Positions 46,640-59,518 are shown, counted from the first letter of the stretch. The stretch: DNA of 64,000 bases from Halichondria panicea (GCF_963675165.1 NC_087386.1:3474169-3538168), one strand, 5' to 3'. The notes: generated by a model not told the origin, from the letters alone. Translations and numbers: made by a program.

Positions 46640-47880
46640 AAAAACGATTAATGCCAAAAGAAGTCCAAGTCTGAATGGCTGTACCAGCAGAGCCTTGCGG
46701 CTCTCTTCTCACTTTTGCAGCTACAGTGCAGAGCTCACTACTAAGTAGAGTAGCAACACTCCATGGACAAGTTTTATGGACAAGTTTGCTACGCACTCGG
46801 CATTCCAAGTAGCAAGAACTAAGCATAATTTTGCAAATCCACGAATTAAAATCTATGACTAGAAGTTAAGCCTATATAGAAACTCTTACTTGCACTTCAT
46901 TGATATTTGAGCAAACTGTAGCAGTCTACACAGACAGCTGACAGACACACACACACACACAAAAATATAATGTACGTATCGTATCCCTCACTTGCGCATG
47001 CATGCGCACCGAGGCATAATTATACCTATACCGCTTTGGTTTGTGCATGCGCAAGCAAGGTACACAGTATAGTGTGCATGCATGCAGCTCACTGAAAGTA
47101 AGAGGCTTCTAGTAATATTTTCTTGGTTATCAATTTGTGGATTTGCAGAGTACAGCTAGTTTTGCTTACTTTCAAGGCCATTGCAGTCTTCTCAAACTCT
47201 TGTGTGCACTAGAACCTAATAGCTAGCCTGCAAGGGTGAGAAAAAAAGCTGCACCATGCAGCAGCCTAACTGTAAAGAAATATATGTTGCATGCTTCAGG
47301 TACCTTTACCCAGGCATCAGCACCCGCGATGCTTTCATTATTGGTTTGTGCATGTATATGGTATGCCTGATGTGAAAACACATAAAACAAACACTTTATT
47401 ATACATAAACAAATGCTTGGGCTATTATGTGTATCATTTTTTTTTCACTCACTCGAGCAAGCTTCTCATGGCGCCTCTTAGATTTACTCCTCAAACTGAA
47501 AGTTCCTCTTCTTTGAGCTGAAATCTGCTCATTTCGAGAGCGGTAGAACCTATAGGCTGCATCTGCATGTTGTCAAATGTAATATTCAAACACCTGTGTA
47601 TTCCTATTCTATGTTATAGTTAGAACATGGGCATGAGGTATCTATGTGTTATATAGTGTCCCAAATCTTGAGGGCTTTGCATGCCCGAGGGCTGAGGGAC
47701 ACTATAACCATACCGAATGCACATGTTCTAACCGATTTAGATCCCAAAACCTATTGGCTACTAGAAATGCACTATAGCTTAGCAACAGTCAACCTATATA
47801 AACAGCTAACCTAGCAACTGCATCATTTTTTTGAAAACTAATATCTGAAGTTGGCATCTCTGTACCTCTACTAAATCTGT
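46640..47880. other. No recognised gene
   Basis: A short CA run lies at about 46945-46961, and a palindrome-rich GCATGCATGCGCA segment is near 46997-47090. Small open frames have no recognised domain. Confidence 0.35.
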
Positions 47881-47939
47881 GGTCTGTTATTCAAGTCAAC
47901 CCTGTTCCTCCACTTCAGTTTATATAATGGAGTCCTAGC

Positions 47940-48265
47940 TCCACCCACAAAATGGAAACATCCAGCTCCTCCCCCAGTTTTGCAGCAAACAAACCCAGCA
48001 CACTTCCCAAGAAACAAGCGGCTCGTACTACTCTCAAAAAGCAAAAGGAAGACACCTAAGCTAGAATTTGCAGCAAACAAGCCCAGTAAACGAGCGGCTC
48101 CTATACTACTCTTGAACCAAGCGGAAAAAAGAAACTCAAGCTAGAATCCCAGCACTTTCCATACATCCAGCTCTTCCCAAAAAAGCACAGCAGACTGCCC
48201 AAGAAACAAGCGGCTCCTACTATACTACTCAAACAAAGCCAAAAAAAGAAACTAGAGCTTCTCTC
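47940..48265. repeat. Three diverged tandem units of about 100-130 bp
   Basis: Each unit contains CCCAAGAAACAAGCGGCTC or a variant, then TACTACTC, then an A-rich AAAAAGAAACTC/AAAGCAAAAGG segment and AGCTAGAAT. Units start near 47960, 48065 and 48165. There is no protein evidence. Confidence 0.6.
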
Positions 48266-48710
48266 TGTCATTTTAGTTCTGTTATTATGTTACTAGACAA
48301 AGCATCTAGCTACGTTATTACTATATCTTCTGTATTTTGTAGTAGCCCAGAGCAATCTATAGCTCATAGTTCCCTGCTACATACACTCAAATGGGAATTT
48401 TATAGTAGTATAGTTGGACTTAATGATCAAAAGAGGTCCGACAGGTGCAGTGCAGCTCAAGTAATTATCCTCTGATTACACCCAGCAAAAATATACACAA
48501 ATAACCTAGAGTATATATAGCCTCTTGCTGTAATAAATGTCTATAAAAAGTTGTACTAATTGCAATTGTACAACAATTAATTGAGTGCTGTACCGCAAAA
48601 CATTGATTGATGTTCTACATTATTATGCTATATTCCACAAAGGGGGTGCATGAGCTGATCATGACATTAGTATTTTAAACCAGAATAATTAGGTACATAT
48701 ATAGTAATCA

Positions 48711-49335
48711 CCTCAAAAGTAAAGTCGAAAAGGTCATATATAACAGATGTGTGGACTACATTATCTGACTGATCACAAACTGAGCACACAATGAAAAATC
48801 ACTCAAGCGCCTGGCACATACATGTTTTTCTCGCGCTCCAACATTATTCTGAGTCAGTGTACACTACAACCACCACTACAAGATGTGTGTGTGTGTGTGT
48901 ACTCTTCCCCACTAGTAAGCTCAGGAACAAAAGTTGGAATTATCCCAGGAAACTCAAAGCATATAGTTAGGGTACTGCTATAAGGTACAACAATGTTTTT
49001 TCAGTAAGCACACACAATGATTGTTGTACAATGTGCATAATTGTATCATTGTGTAATAGTGATAAATCATGGAATTTTAAATAATGGCAAATTAAAAGGT
49101 GTAGCTGTTGCTTCGGGGTTCTAATATCATAAGTGAACTAGCTGACGCATGTATATAATTATTTATATGAAGCTTCTCTGCAAAGGTGAATGTTGAAAAG
49201 GTCATACAACAGATGTGTGGAGGTTACGTACATTGTACATGACAGAACTTGATAATCAAAAACTGAGCACCACTATGAAAAATCACTCAAGCGCTTGGCG
49301 CATACATGTTTTTCTCACGCTACAACATTACTTCT
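48711..49335 (+). repeat. Pair of direct repeats of about 140 bp
   Basis: 48711-48852 and 49180-49332 share GAAAAGGTCATA, ACAGATGTGTGGA, ACTGAGCAC, ATGAAAAATCACTCAAGCGC, TGGC.CATACATGTTTTTCTC and ACAACATTA in order. They sit just left of the divergent CACTA-like gene pair and could be subterminal repeats of that element, which I cannot confirm. Confidence 0.75.
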
Positions 49336-49728
49336 GTCTAGAATAAGATGTACATTTTAGCCAAGAACACATCTTGTAACTGAAGCAAGAGACATTGAAT
49401 GCACAACGCTTGGACCTTGGAGGTTCCTGAGCATTTGTAGGATACAGTCGACTTGTTGCTTAACTAGATCTTTGACGAGATCTTTGACGACTGCCAAATC
49501 AGCTCTTACTGCATTGTATCATGCAGGGATCAAAGTTCTTTTATATGTAAGTCTGCATGCATGAGGTCACGTGATATAAGTCAGATATACCACACCTCCG
49601 AGGATATACACCCTGTTTATCCGCTGACGGGCCAGCGGTGTAGTAACATGGTAGCGGAGGATATAAGGGTGCATACCCTACTCGTAGGTGTGATAATTAT
49701 ATCTTATACATCATTATGTGCAACTAAC

Positions 49729-50489
49729 CTCTAATATGTTGTGTGAGAAACGAAGAATTAAGACCCATCACTTCTTGAATTAGAATATTCACAACAGACT
49801 GGTTCTGAGGGTCCTTATATGTGGTTCTGTACATGTATTAAAGTAAAATAGTTTAATACTCACCCTGGTTCTATTTTCCAGCCATTAAAGTTGTTCTCAG
49901 GATCTTCTAGTAGCAGATGGTACACTCTCCTGGTTTCACGCTACAAAACAAAACTAATGTACAGTACGTAGCAAAATCTAACTAGCTAGCTATTTGCATG
50001 AAAATAGTTATACATACTTACCCTAACTTCAACAGGCACTTCTCTTTTCAATGCAGAACGCGTACGTCTTGGGCTGGGAGTTGCACACTGAGAGCTGGAG
50101 CTTGCGCTTACTGCCTCTTTAAGTTTCTCTTCAATCTCCTTCAAGCGAGAATCTTGGTGCTTCAATTCAATTGATAACTTCTTGATGAGCTTGTTAGTGT
50201 CCTTGATCTCAAGAAGGATGCTCGATTCGCTGCATTGCTGTTTTCTGGAGTGACTGGACTTCTTTTTCGTTTTCTTGTGAGTTTTAACCTTTGGTCGGTT
50301 TTCTTTTTGAGCCGCCTCATCGCCAGAAAGATCGCTGAGAATTAAAGTCTTACGCTTTTTGTTACGGTGCTGCACCATAAGTACGTCGCTCATATCACTC
50401 TCACTTGCAGTTGCATGTTCGCTCTCATCACTTGAAAATAAGTTGGTGTCACTCTGCATTTGAACCTCAGTGTCCAAAAATTCAGCCAT
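49729..50489 (-). pseudogene. Accessory ORF with coiled coil, divergent to the CACTA transposase
   Basis: Exon 1 (50489-50022) encodes 150 or more residues. It has an acidic Ser-rich N-terminus (FSSDESEHATASESDMSD), basic NLS-like stretches (RNKKRKTL, THKKTKKKSSHSRK), then a coiled coil (IKDTNKLIKKLSIELKHQDS, LKEIEEKLKEAV) and RSALKREVPVEVR before GTAAG. Exon 2 (49940-49864) encodes RVYHLLLEDPENNFNGWKI. Exon 3 (49814-49729) encodes NQSVVNILIQEVMGL. I could not confirm the phase between exons 2 and 3, so it may be frameshifted. The tail has a loose resemblance to BEN-type DNA-binding domains, an inference only. It shares a 200-bp bidirectional upstream region with the transposase at 50690. Confidence 0.5.
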
Positions 50490-50580
50490 TCTCAGATGTT
50501 GATCAATAGAACTACTTTGCTCTAGCTAGCTAATAAAACTAGCTGTAGATATTCATTTATATATGATATTCATTTATATA

Positions 50581-50638
50581 GACAGGATGTTGATTGACTT
50601 CCGCAGTCTAAACAGCGGAAGTAAATCAATATCCTGTC
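50581..50638. promoter_or_regulatory. 24-bp-arm palindrome between divergent genes
   Basis: GACAGGATGTTGATTGACTT plus CCGC is followed by a 10-base loop and an inverted arm matching at 22 of 24 positions. It lies midway between the minus-strand start (50489) and the plus-strand start (50690). It could be a shared binding site or a cruciform. Its role is inferred from position only. Confidence 0.55.
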
Positions 50639-50689
50639 TCCAACTATCAAGCTAGCTGTAAACTGATCTGAAGTACAGAGAGTTCTACG

Positions 50690-53600
50690 ATGTCCCAGAA
50701 GTTGATCAAGAGGCATAATTCATTAACACTGAAGGTTGCAGTTGCAGAATTGGCTGCAAAAAAGAAGCACAGGCACAGATCCAACCACTACTGTGGCCAT
50801 TGCGAACAAAATCTGTGTATTAAAGTGTACAAGAGACACAAAAAACTATATAAAAGGCCAGATCAGTCCTGGATTAGTGTGGCTGACCAAGATTCATGCA
50901 AAACTCTGGAAGGTAAGCTGGATTGAGAACATTACATCCCTTAAAATTACACTACTGATGGATGTTTACGTATACACTATAAATTATAAATGTACTGATG
51001 GCTGTTTAAAGTATAAGGTCTTTAGGAACAATAAGCAAATTCCAACAGCTGAATCCGTATAGACTGTACATCTATGATTTGACAACAAAATACTGTCATT
51101 GATCACTATATTAACTATAGAGGGAGATCAAGATGCCATCATTCTCCAGCTCAAATGGCGCTAGTAGTATTTTGCTTGTGGAGGATTCTATGGACTCTGA
51201 AGATGTACCACATACGCAGTACAATAGTGAGACAGAAAGTGCACCATCAGGTATGTAGTTTATAATGCCAATGCATGGTTTATTAATTCTCATGGCTAGT
51301 AGAACCCTCACTACATTCGGGATACTACAACCAGCCCTTTGGGCTTCTAAATCATGTAGAAACTTCCTAAACAATGTCATACTTCTGCAGAGAGTGATGG
51401 CAGAGAGTGATGGCGAAGAAGTATGGGAATTGAGCGATGAAGACTCAGATCTAGACAGTGGCGGCATTAATATACACTCTTCGACCGTGAGTGAAAAACC
51501 TCCACCCAATCCGGAGTTTCAAACAAATGACAGTGAAAGTCAAAGTTCTCAGTCAATTGTTAAATGGATAGTTGGCTTCTTCTTTATTTTGCAGTCTAAA
51601 CATCATTTGCCGAATTCCGCCATTGATTTCTTGATCAAGTTCATGGCTGTTCTTCTATATGTGTTAGGTAAACTCTCACCTCTAATAGGCCGAATTCACA
51701 AACACTTTCCGTCCTCCTCCTCCTTACACGTAATGAGAAAACGATTTGCTGACGACATCAATTTTCATAGGTATCCAATAATGTCCCAAATGCAACACAC
51801 TATATAGTTCTTACGAAGAATGTATTCAGAAATCCGGTTCCCGTTTGACCAGCAGGAATTGTAATCATATTAGGTTTCCAAATCATCCATATCAATCCAG
51901 ACGTGCTGTGTGCAATACTGTTCTTATGAAAATGGTACATTTAAGATCTGAACAATCCATTCTGTACCCATTAAAGATATATTGCTACAATGGATTAAAG
52001 TCTACTTTGCAAACATTATTAATGCGCCCATCATTTCTGGATAGTTGTGATCTATGACCAGTAAATAACTTTGTTTCAAGACATTTATGACGGCCAAGTG
52101 TGGAAAGATTTCCTAAATGTTGCAGGAGAACCATTTTTACAGGCACCTTTTACGTTTGGACTTATGATAAACATAGACTGGTTTCAGCCTTATACACATA
52201 ACTGTTTCCTCTGTTGGTGTTATCTACCTCACAATTATGAATCTACCCCGAACACTCAGGTATAAATTAGAGAACCTAATAATTATTGGAATCATTCCTG
52301 GTCCAAAAGAACCGGAACATGACATTAACTCTTTTTTGTATCCTTTAGTTAATGAACTTTCAGATTTTTGGTCAGGCCCACTAAACCTGGGACTGTAGAG
52401 AAGACGATCAAATGTGCTCTTCTCTGCGTCTCATGTGATTTACCAGCAGCAAGAAAGGTATGTGGATTTATTTCTCTCGTACACAGCACGATTGGGATGC
52501 TCACGCTGTTTGAAAGAATTTACTGGGAGAGTGGGTGAAAGGAGAGATTTTTCAGGCTTTGACAGATCAAAATGGACACCTAGAGATGGACACCTAGAGA
52601 CGATAGAAAGCACAGAGATAATGTTAACAAGCTACGGAACTGTGCAACTAAATCTGCTCTTAAAGAAGCTGAATCTGAGAATGGCTGTAGGTACAGTGTT
52701 CTACTGGATTTATTGTACTTTAGTCCCACACGGTTCTTAGTCATTGATCCCATGCATAACTGGGAAGCGAATGCTGTCATTATGGATAGAGTTTGACCTG
52801 CTTTCAAAGCATCACTTCGATCAAATCCAGCTGTTTGTGGACAAGATGGTAGTTCCAGCCGATATTGGGCGTATCGTATACCAACCAAAATTAGTACAGG
52901 GTTTTCTGGTTTTAAAGCTGATCAATTCGAAGTATGGATTACGATATATTCCATTCCGGCACTATATAACATATTACCAACAGATCATTTTGAGACTTGG
53001 CGCCACCTTGGCGCCACTTTGTGTTAGCATGCAGGCTTCTCTGTAAGCATTCATTGAGTGATGTTGAAATAAATTTAGCAGATAACCTTTTGATGCATTT
53101 CTGTAGAAGAGTTGAAAGATTGTTTGGCACATCGTGTAATAACACCCAACATGCACATGCATGGACACGTTAAAGATACTGTGCTAGACTATGGTCCGAT
53201 TCATGAGTTCTGGTGCTACTCTTTCGAACGATTTAATGGAATCCTTGGTAGTCAACCCTCTAATAACCGTGCCATTGAGCCCCAGTTACTAAAGAAATTT
53301 CTTTTGGATAATGCAAGTAGTTGCTTTGACTTTCCTGACGAGTTTAATGATGATTTCTGCTCTCTAGATCTCAGCAATTCCAAAAAGTCAGCTCTCCGAG
53401 GATCTGTCTTGGACACCATAACAGACAATCATGAAAACATGCTTCTGTTATCTCCAAAATACAAGAGGTGTGTTATAAACCCAGATGATGTTGTCCTGCT
53501 CCAACAATTGTTTATAAAGCTTAATCCAAATTGCTCCAGTGTTTTCATTAACTCAATATACAAGAAATATACATCCGTTACACTCAAACGCAAAGTTTAT

Positions 53601-54025
53601 AGGTCATCAGGGCATAGAAATAGTACACCTCGTATTGTTTGGGCCTAGCAGTATTATGGACCGCCACCCACCACATTACCAGATGTGAATCTTCATCCAA
53701 AGTTCAATGAACGATCTGTTTGTGTTCACTATTACGCTTCATTTACATGTACTTCAAGATCTGTTGTGCTAGTAGATAATTCTGAATCAGTAAACGAAAA
53801 TCTATGGACTTTGGCTCATGTTTCGTGGCTTTATCCCCATCCAAACTTTATCCCCATCCAAAACGATATAAATTAGGAAAGCCAGCAGAATTATGGTGTT
53901 CTATTGATCTTACAGAACCTCATGGAATGTGTTCATATTTACCATTCAGTCATATACTGTCTAGATGTGCCTATGCTCCATTTAGCTTAGATGATGATTC
54001 AATGTTTGTTGTTGTACCACTATGA
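50690..54025 (+). pseudogene. CACTA/EnSpm transposase (Transposase_21/tnp2-like), frameshifted
   Basis: The N-terminus holds a zinc-finger-like HYCGHCEQNLCIKVYKRHKK (about 50790-50850), then an acidic linker (EEVWELSDEDSDLDSGG). The catalytic region is spread over frames at 51600-52500: FADDINFHRYPI-like, MINIDWFQPYTH, then IIGIIPGPKEPEHDIN at 52280-52329. The last is the most diagnostic Transposase_21 motif. A cysteine-bearing LGCSRCLKEFTGRVG follows near 52490-52535. The C-terminal part has NMHMHGHVKDTVLDYGP and FWCYSFERFNGILG (53150-53250). It ends at WTLAHVSWLYPHP and SLDDDSMFVVVPL before the stop at 54025. Perfect duplications at 51387-51412, 52572-52599 and 53829-53862 coincide with frame breaks. 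CACTA termini were not found. Confidence 0.82.
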
Positions 54026-54639
54026 ATGAATTGCAATTGTTTTTATAATCGACTATTAAATTATATAATGGGGCCTATATATGCAGGTACAACTAAGCAG
54101 ATCAGAATTACCACTATATCATGTCCGGATCCCATTATAGGAATGAGGAGAGTGCATGTGTACAGTACATGTACGTAGCGCATGACCGAAGTGTGGTTAC
54201 GTTGTGGAGCGCGTGCTATTGACAGCATATATAATTATTCAGTTTAAATTATAGCTAGCATAATGCATGCAGAATTAATTAGTCCCAGTCAAATCTATAA
54301 TTATTTATTATTAATTTTATATATCCTCTTGCAAGAGTGTGGCTTAATTTTGTGGCATGCAATTGTGTATAATAATTATATAGTTATATATACATCCCTT
54401 GGAAATTTCTGGAAAGTGAACATGTGGTGCATGTGTATACGTGTGTAATACGTACTTGCATATAATTATACTGTACAATTAATTGTACATGTACATGTAC
54501 CAGTCCAATTGTTGGAAGTTGAAAATGTGCGGAGAGTGTGTCACAAGTATACTGTGCATGTGTGTGCATGTGTGTGTTATGTGGTACGTATATGATCCTC
54601 AGTCCAGCGAGACATTAAGGAAATGTCCACTGCATGTGG

Positions 54640-56550
54640 TGTGTGTGGCATACATGATTGCCTCAGTCCATCTGGACACGAACTGAAACATGCAATTGCC
54701 TCAGTCCATCTGGACACGAACTGAAACATGCAATTGCCTCAGTCCATCTGGACACGAACTGAAACATGCAATTGCCTCAGTCCATCTGGACACGAACTGG
54801 TTTGAAGGAAACGTGCACTGCGTGTGGTGTGTGTGGCATTGTGGTGTGTGTGGCATACATGATTGCCTCAGTCCATCTGGACACGAACTGCTCTGAAGGA
54901 AACAAGCACTGCGTGTGGTGTGTGTGGCATACATGATTGCCTCAGTCCATCTGGACACGAACTGCTCTGAAGGAAACGTGCACTGCATGTGGTGTGTGTG
55001 GCATACATGATTGCCTCAGTCCATCTGGACAGGAACTGGTCTGAAGGAAACGTGCACTGCGTGTGGTATACATGATTGCCTCAGTCCATCTGGACACGAA
55101 CTGCTCTGAAGGAAACAAGCACTGCGTGTGGTGTGTGTGGCATACATGATTGCCTCAGTCCATCTGGACACGAACGAACTGGTCTGAAGGAAACGTGCAC
55201 TGCATGTGGTGTGTGTGGCATACAAGATTTGCCCCAGTCCATCTGGACAAGAACTGGTCTGAAGGAAACGTGCACTGCGTGTGGTGTGTGTGGTGTGTGT
55301 GGCATACATGATTGCCCCAGTCCATCTGGACAAGAACTGCTCTGAAGGAAACGTGCACTGCATGTGGTGTGTGTGGCATACATGATTGCCCCAGTCCATC
55401 TGGACACAAACTGCTCTGAAGGAAACGTGCACTGCGTGTGGTGTGGTGTGTGTGGCATACATGATTGTCCCAGTCCATCTGGACACGAACTGCTCTGAAG
55501 GAAACGTGCACTGCGTGTGATGTGTGTGGTGTGTGTGGCATACATGATTGCCTCAGTCCATCTGGACAAGAACTGGTCTGAAGGAAACGTGCACTGCATG
55601 TGGTGTGTGTGGCATAACATGATTGCCTCAGTCCATCTGGACACGAACTGGTCTGAAGGAAACATGCACTGCTGTGGTGTGTGTGGCATATCTGGACACA
55701 AACTGGTCTGAAGGAAACGTGCACTGCATGTGGTGTGTGTGGCATACATGATTGCCCCAGTCCATCTGGACACGAACTGGTCTGAAGGAAACGTGCACTG
55801 CGTGTGGTGTGTGGTGTGTGTGGCATACATGATTGCCCCAGTCCATCTGGACACGAACTGGTCTGAAGGAAAGGTGCACTGCGTGTGGTGTGTGTGGCAT
55901 ACTTGATTGCCTCAGTCCATCTGGACACGAACTGGTCTGAAGGAAACGTGCACTGCATGCATGTGGTGTGTGTGGCATACATGATTGCCTCAGTCCATCT
56001 GGACAAGAACTGGTCTGAAGGAAATGTGCACTGCATGTGGTGTGTGCGGCATACATGATTGCCTCAGTCCAGTCCATCTGGACACGAACTGGTCTGAAGG
56101 AAACGTGCACTGCGTGTGGTGTGTGTGGCATACATGATTGCCTCAGTCCATCTGGACACGAACTGCTCTGAAGGAAAAGTGCACTGCGTGTGGTGTGTGT
56201 GGCATACATGATTGCCCCAGTCCATCTGGACACGAACTGGTCTGAGGGAAACGTGCACTGCGTGTGGTGTGTGTGGCATACATGATTGCCCCAGTCCATC
56301 TGGACAAGAACTGGTCTGAAGGAAACGTGCACTGCGTGTGGTGTGTGTGGCATACATGATTGCCTCAGTTCATCTGGACAAGAACTGCTCTGAAGGAAAT
56401 GTGCACTGCATGTGGTGTGTGTGGCATACATGATTGCCTCAGTCCATCTGGACACGAACTGGTTTGAAGGAAACGTGCACTGCATGTGGTGTGTGTGGCA
56501 TACATGATTGCCTCAGTCTATCTGGACATGAACTGGACTGAAGGAAATGT
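54640..56550. repeat. Large minisatellite, about 26 units of 60-80 bp
   Basis: The unit runs GGCATACATGATTGCCTCAG, TCCATCTGGACACGAACTG, GTCTGAAGGAAACGTGCACT and GCATGTGGTGTGTGT. Variants include CTCTGAAGG and CCCCAGTCC. Near 54665-54790 a shortened unit lacking the GT part repeats. The core GTCCATCTGGAC is an inverted repeat. Unit length is often a multiple that keeps one minus frame open for up to 293 codons; I treat that as a by-product. Confidence 0.95.
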
Positions 56551-56802
56551 AACCGCCTGTTGGATTGTCGATTGCTCGATAGGTGAAGGAAATGCACACA
56601 GCAAATTTCCTTTGTAATTCAGGCAGATGACTTACTATAGGAAATTCAAGATTTCTCCCTGTGATGGAAGTGTTGGATGACCCACATTCCTTATTATATC
56701 CAGGTCAAAGGTTAACTGCTTGTTACACGTTTACACTGGTTACACAGCTAGCTAGCTACAGCTCAAAGATATCTTTTGCACATCCTGCTTTAACGTTTAC
56801 AA

Positions 56803-57204
56803 TGGCAGAAAAGCGCGACACCAGGGCCATCTTCTGTCTCCAATACCCCAAAGCAAGCATCAAAGAAATCCAAAACGAGCTCTGTCTCAGATATTTTCAC
56901 CAGATTCTGTAAGTTATCGATCTACTCACATTTAAATGTAAATTGCTGCCGTATATGCCACCTGATCCAATTTCTGCTACGTACAGTACATATGCTATTT
57001 TGCATGCTGGGCACTAGTACTAATAGACGTACAAAATGGACTGATGAAGAATTGGAAGCTCTTGTTCATTTTCTTATTCTGAAAGGTTTTCGTGAGAAAT
57101 GGCCTGCTGATCGAGTTGGTGCAAGTAGCAGTCTTTGGACGTCAGTTGTAGAGACGTCAGTTGTAGAGTTCCTTAGAGCAAATGTTTGTGAAGGGCCTTG
57201 TTAG
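56803..57204 (+). pseudogene. Two-exon fragment with Myb/SANT-like domain
   Basis: The first exon (to about 56908, before GTAAGTTA) is Ser/Lys-rich in the frame KSATPGPSSVSNTPKQASKK. The second (about 57020-57204) encodes RTKWTDEELEALVHFLILKG and REKWPADRVGASSSLW, a helix-turn-helix of the Myb/SANT type often found at the start of transposon-encoded proteins. A perfect 15-bp duplication (57138-57167) precedes the end, FLRANVCEG, and a stop. The role would be DNA binding; the remainder of the protein is not visible. Confidence 0.45.
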
Positions 57205-57305
57205 ATCTGGTGAGTAGATTCTATTTTCCAATGTGTAAAATCAAATTTTTTATTATGTGCACAGTGTAGATACTAGTGCGCATGCGCACTCGATGTTTAA
57301 CTACA

Positions 57306-57450
57306 ATACAACTAGAGCATTAAAGTGCAAACCCTCGGCTGGTGACATGAAACCAGAAATATAATGCAGTGCATATAGTGATGTTGTTATCATGTAGGAG
57401 CAATAAAACTAAACCAGACTGACTGGAGGCATGCTGAAACATTTGAGAAC
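57306..57450 (-). repeat. Inverted dispersed copy of part of the 430-bp unit
   Basis: GCAAACCCTCGGCTGGTGAC, GAAACCAGAA, AATGCAGTGCAT, AAACTAAACCAGACTG and GGAGGCATGCTGAAAC are reverse complements of segments of the 26865-28400 units in the same order. This shows the tandem unit is also a dispersed repeat. Confidence 0.75.
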
Positions 57451-57454
57451 AGGT

Positions 57455-58330
57455 ACAGTTCATTTAGTAGATTACCACAAATGTGTGAGTAGTTGTACTT
57501 AAATGTAAATATCTTTTAATTGGAGCATTTCTAAGAAATGGTGTTGATACCTGAACTACAACATATCACACAAACTATTCTAGGCATTTCTGTACGGTCC
57601 TTCTTTAGTCTTTGAACGAATGGGGAAAATGTATCCTGGGGAAAATGTATCCTGGATTGTATTAAATGACGAAACAGCATACATTATGTTACTCTTACAA
57701 GGATTGATGGCGATCACCACTGGATTGCGTAATCCGATTGTACACGATACAGACTGCTTTGGTTGCAGTAGCTGTCAAAGCCATGACGAGCTTATGGATT
57801 TACAGTTCCTGGGTAAACACGGAACAAATTCCAGCTAAAAGATTACCCAGATTCTGCAGCGCATGTGCACACTCCAATCAATTCCAACCTACCAAAATCC
57901 TCTATCATACACATAATATGTCCTTATCATGCATGTATTACCTCCTATCGTACACACGTACACAACTCCAGTACTATGCCGTCCAGATTTAAATTCAGGG
58001 GTTAAGCTACACTTTTTCACCAGCTTGTCTTCTGTCAAGCCACATGTACGAAGCGACTCGTTCACAAAAGTCCGCTAGCTTAAAAGGAAGCTCGCTGCTC
58101 CCACAGAGCCACAATAAATATCATTATAATGGTGCGGACTGGGGGACAGTGTACAGTGTGTGGAACCACAAGCACTATGAATATCATTATAATGGTGCTA
58201 TATTGTAAGGCCGCAATATGAATATCATTATAATAATGGGGTACAGTACGCCACTCATGGTCCGCATCACGCATCACGCATCAACATTAATTTTTCTGGC
58301 TAAATTTACCTATATTGGTCTATATTGGTC
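57455..58330. other. No recognised gene
   Basis: One 72-codon plus frame (57620-57838) has no recognisable domain and contains a perfect 16-bp duplication at 57621-57652. AATATCATTATAATGGTGC is repeated near 58117 and 58178. Confidence 0.35.
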
Positions 58331-58334
58331 AGCA

Positions 58335-58500
58335 CAGTAGAACCTCGATTATCTGGATAAGTGAATATGCCAGATAAACCACGCCTTGATCCACCCACTT
58401 TATTGCTTTATTGATAAACAGCATGCGCATTTGAGGGACACGCCCATTTTCTAATCATTAAAAAGAAAACTGCCCTGCCAAGCCGGATAATTGAGGTTCC
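58335..58500. mobile_element. Tigger-type MITE remnant
   Basis: CAGTAGAACCTCGATTATC starts at 58335, and CCGGATAATTGAGGTTCC ends near 58500 before the match is lost. These are inverted. The right terminus is degraded, and a second GGCCGGATAATC follows. It is related in style to the MITE at 7624 but a different family. Confidence 0.7.
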
Positions 58501-59399
58501 GAGGGCCGGATAATCTTCATTATTATCACTATTAAAGTATAGTTGCATATTTTTAATATTAAAATAATATTAACATAATTATCACTCTGGTACAAGTTCA
58601 CTCTGGTACAAGTTCAAGCTAGTTGTATGAGACATACCACCCCCTGCCCTCATTCTGTTTTTACTTGAAATATAATTTTCTCTACAGATAAATTGTTGCG
58701 TGTACAACTTTACTTCCTTGGAGAATTATTTCAATCGATGAGCCCGGCACCCGTTCCCAACGGGTGGCCGGGTGACACGCTGCTGCACTGAGGAGTGCAG
58801 CCCAATCAGATGCAAGTGGTTGCCACTTAGCTAGGTGTGTGCAAGCTAGGTGTGTGCAGCCATGCAATGGGCGGAGCTGCCTTGATAACTTGATAACACA
58901 AGAAGCTGACAAGAAGCTGCTAACGAGCTTGGAAGTAGTCACTTCTTTTCTGAGAGCAGAGCCTTTGCTATGCTTGTTTGCCTGCAGCGAAGGAGAAAGG
59001 TCAAAGGTCATTCTATTAATTGTCACTCCTCCCTCTGCTGGCCATCATTCATGATTAGGTATGTAAGGCTAGATAGAACATACATAATCATATGAGCAGC
59101 TGGATATATATAGGTCTATTGTTCTAAAGGCAGCGAGATGTCTGATGCATCTTCGTACCAGCTAGTATTCTTTACACCTGAAATTCTGGTCAGTGTACTA
59201 GAACGATCTCTGCCTGCTACTCATACACTTTCGCTATGATGATGCGTAGTTCCCAGTTGCCTAGGCTACCTCCTAGTGCGCACCAACAAAGAAAGATAAG
59301 CTTTATAATGATGTTTTGAAGGATGAGGATGTTGCTTTTCCTGGCTGGACACAGATTTATGGTTGCTATTGTTGTGGTATTTCTATTGTGCAACACACG

Positions 59400-59436
59400 A
59401 CAGGGGCACACACACGCACGCACACACAGGGGGCAT

Positions 59437-59477
<41 letters not shown>

Positions 59478-59518
59478 GGCACACAGACACACGCACACAC
59501 ACACACACGCAGGCAATA
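59400..59518. repeat. CA microsatellite
   Basis: CACACA runs are interrupted by GGGGCACACA and GCACGCACA. All open frames across it are artefacts. Confidence 0.9.

Noticed and set aside
55016..56485. Long minus-strand open frames (up to 293 codons) with a repeated HVSFRPVRVQMDWGN-like peptide
   Set aside because: They lie wholly inside the minisatellite and arise from near-identical units in several frames at once; no start context or non-repeat domain supports a protein.
54640..56550. CRISPR-like array
   Set aside because: There are regular repeats but the spacers are not unique, units vary in length, and the host is eukaryotic; this is a minisatellite.
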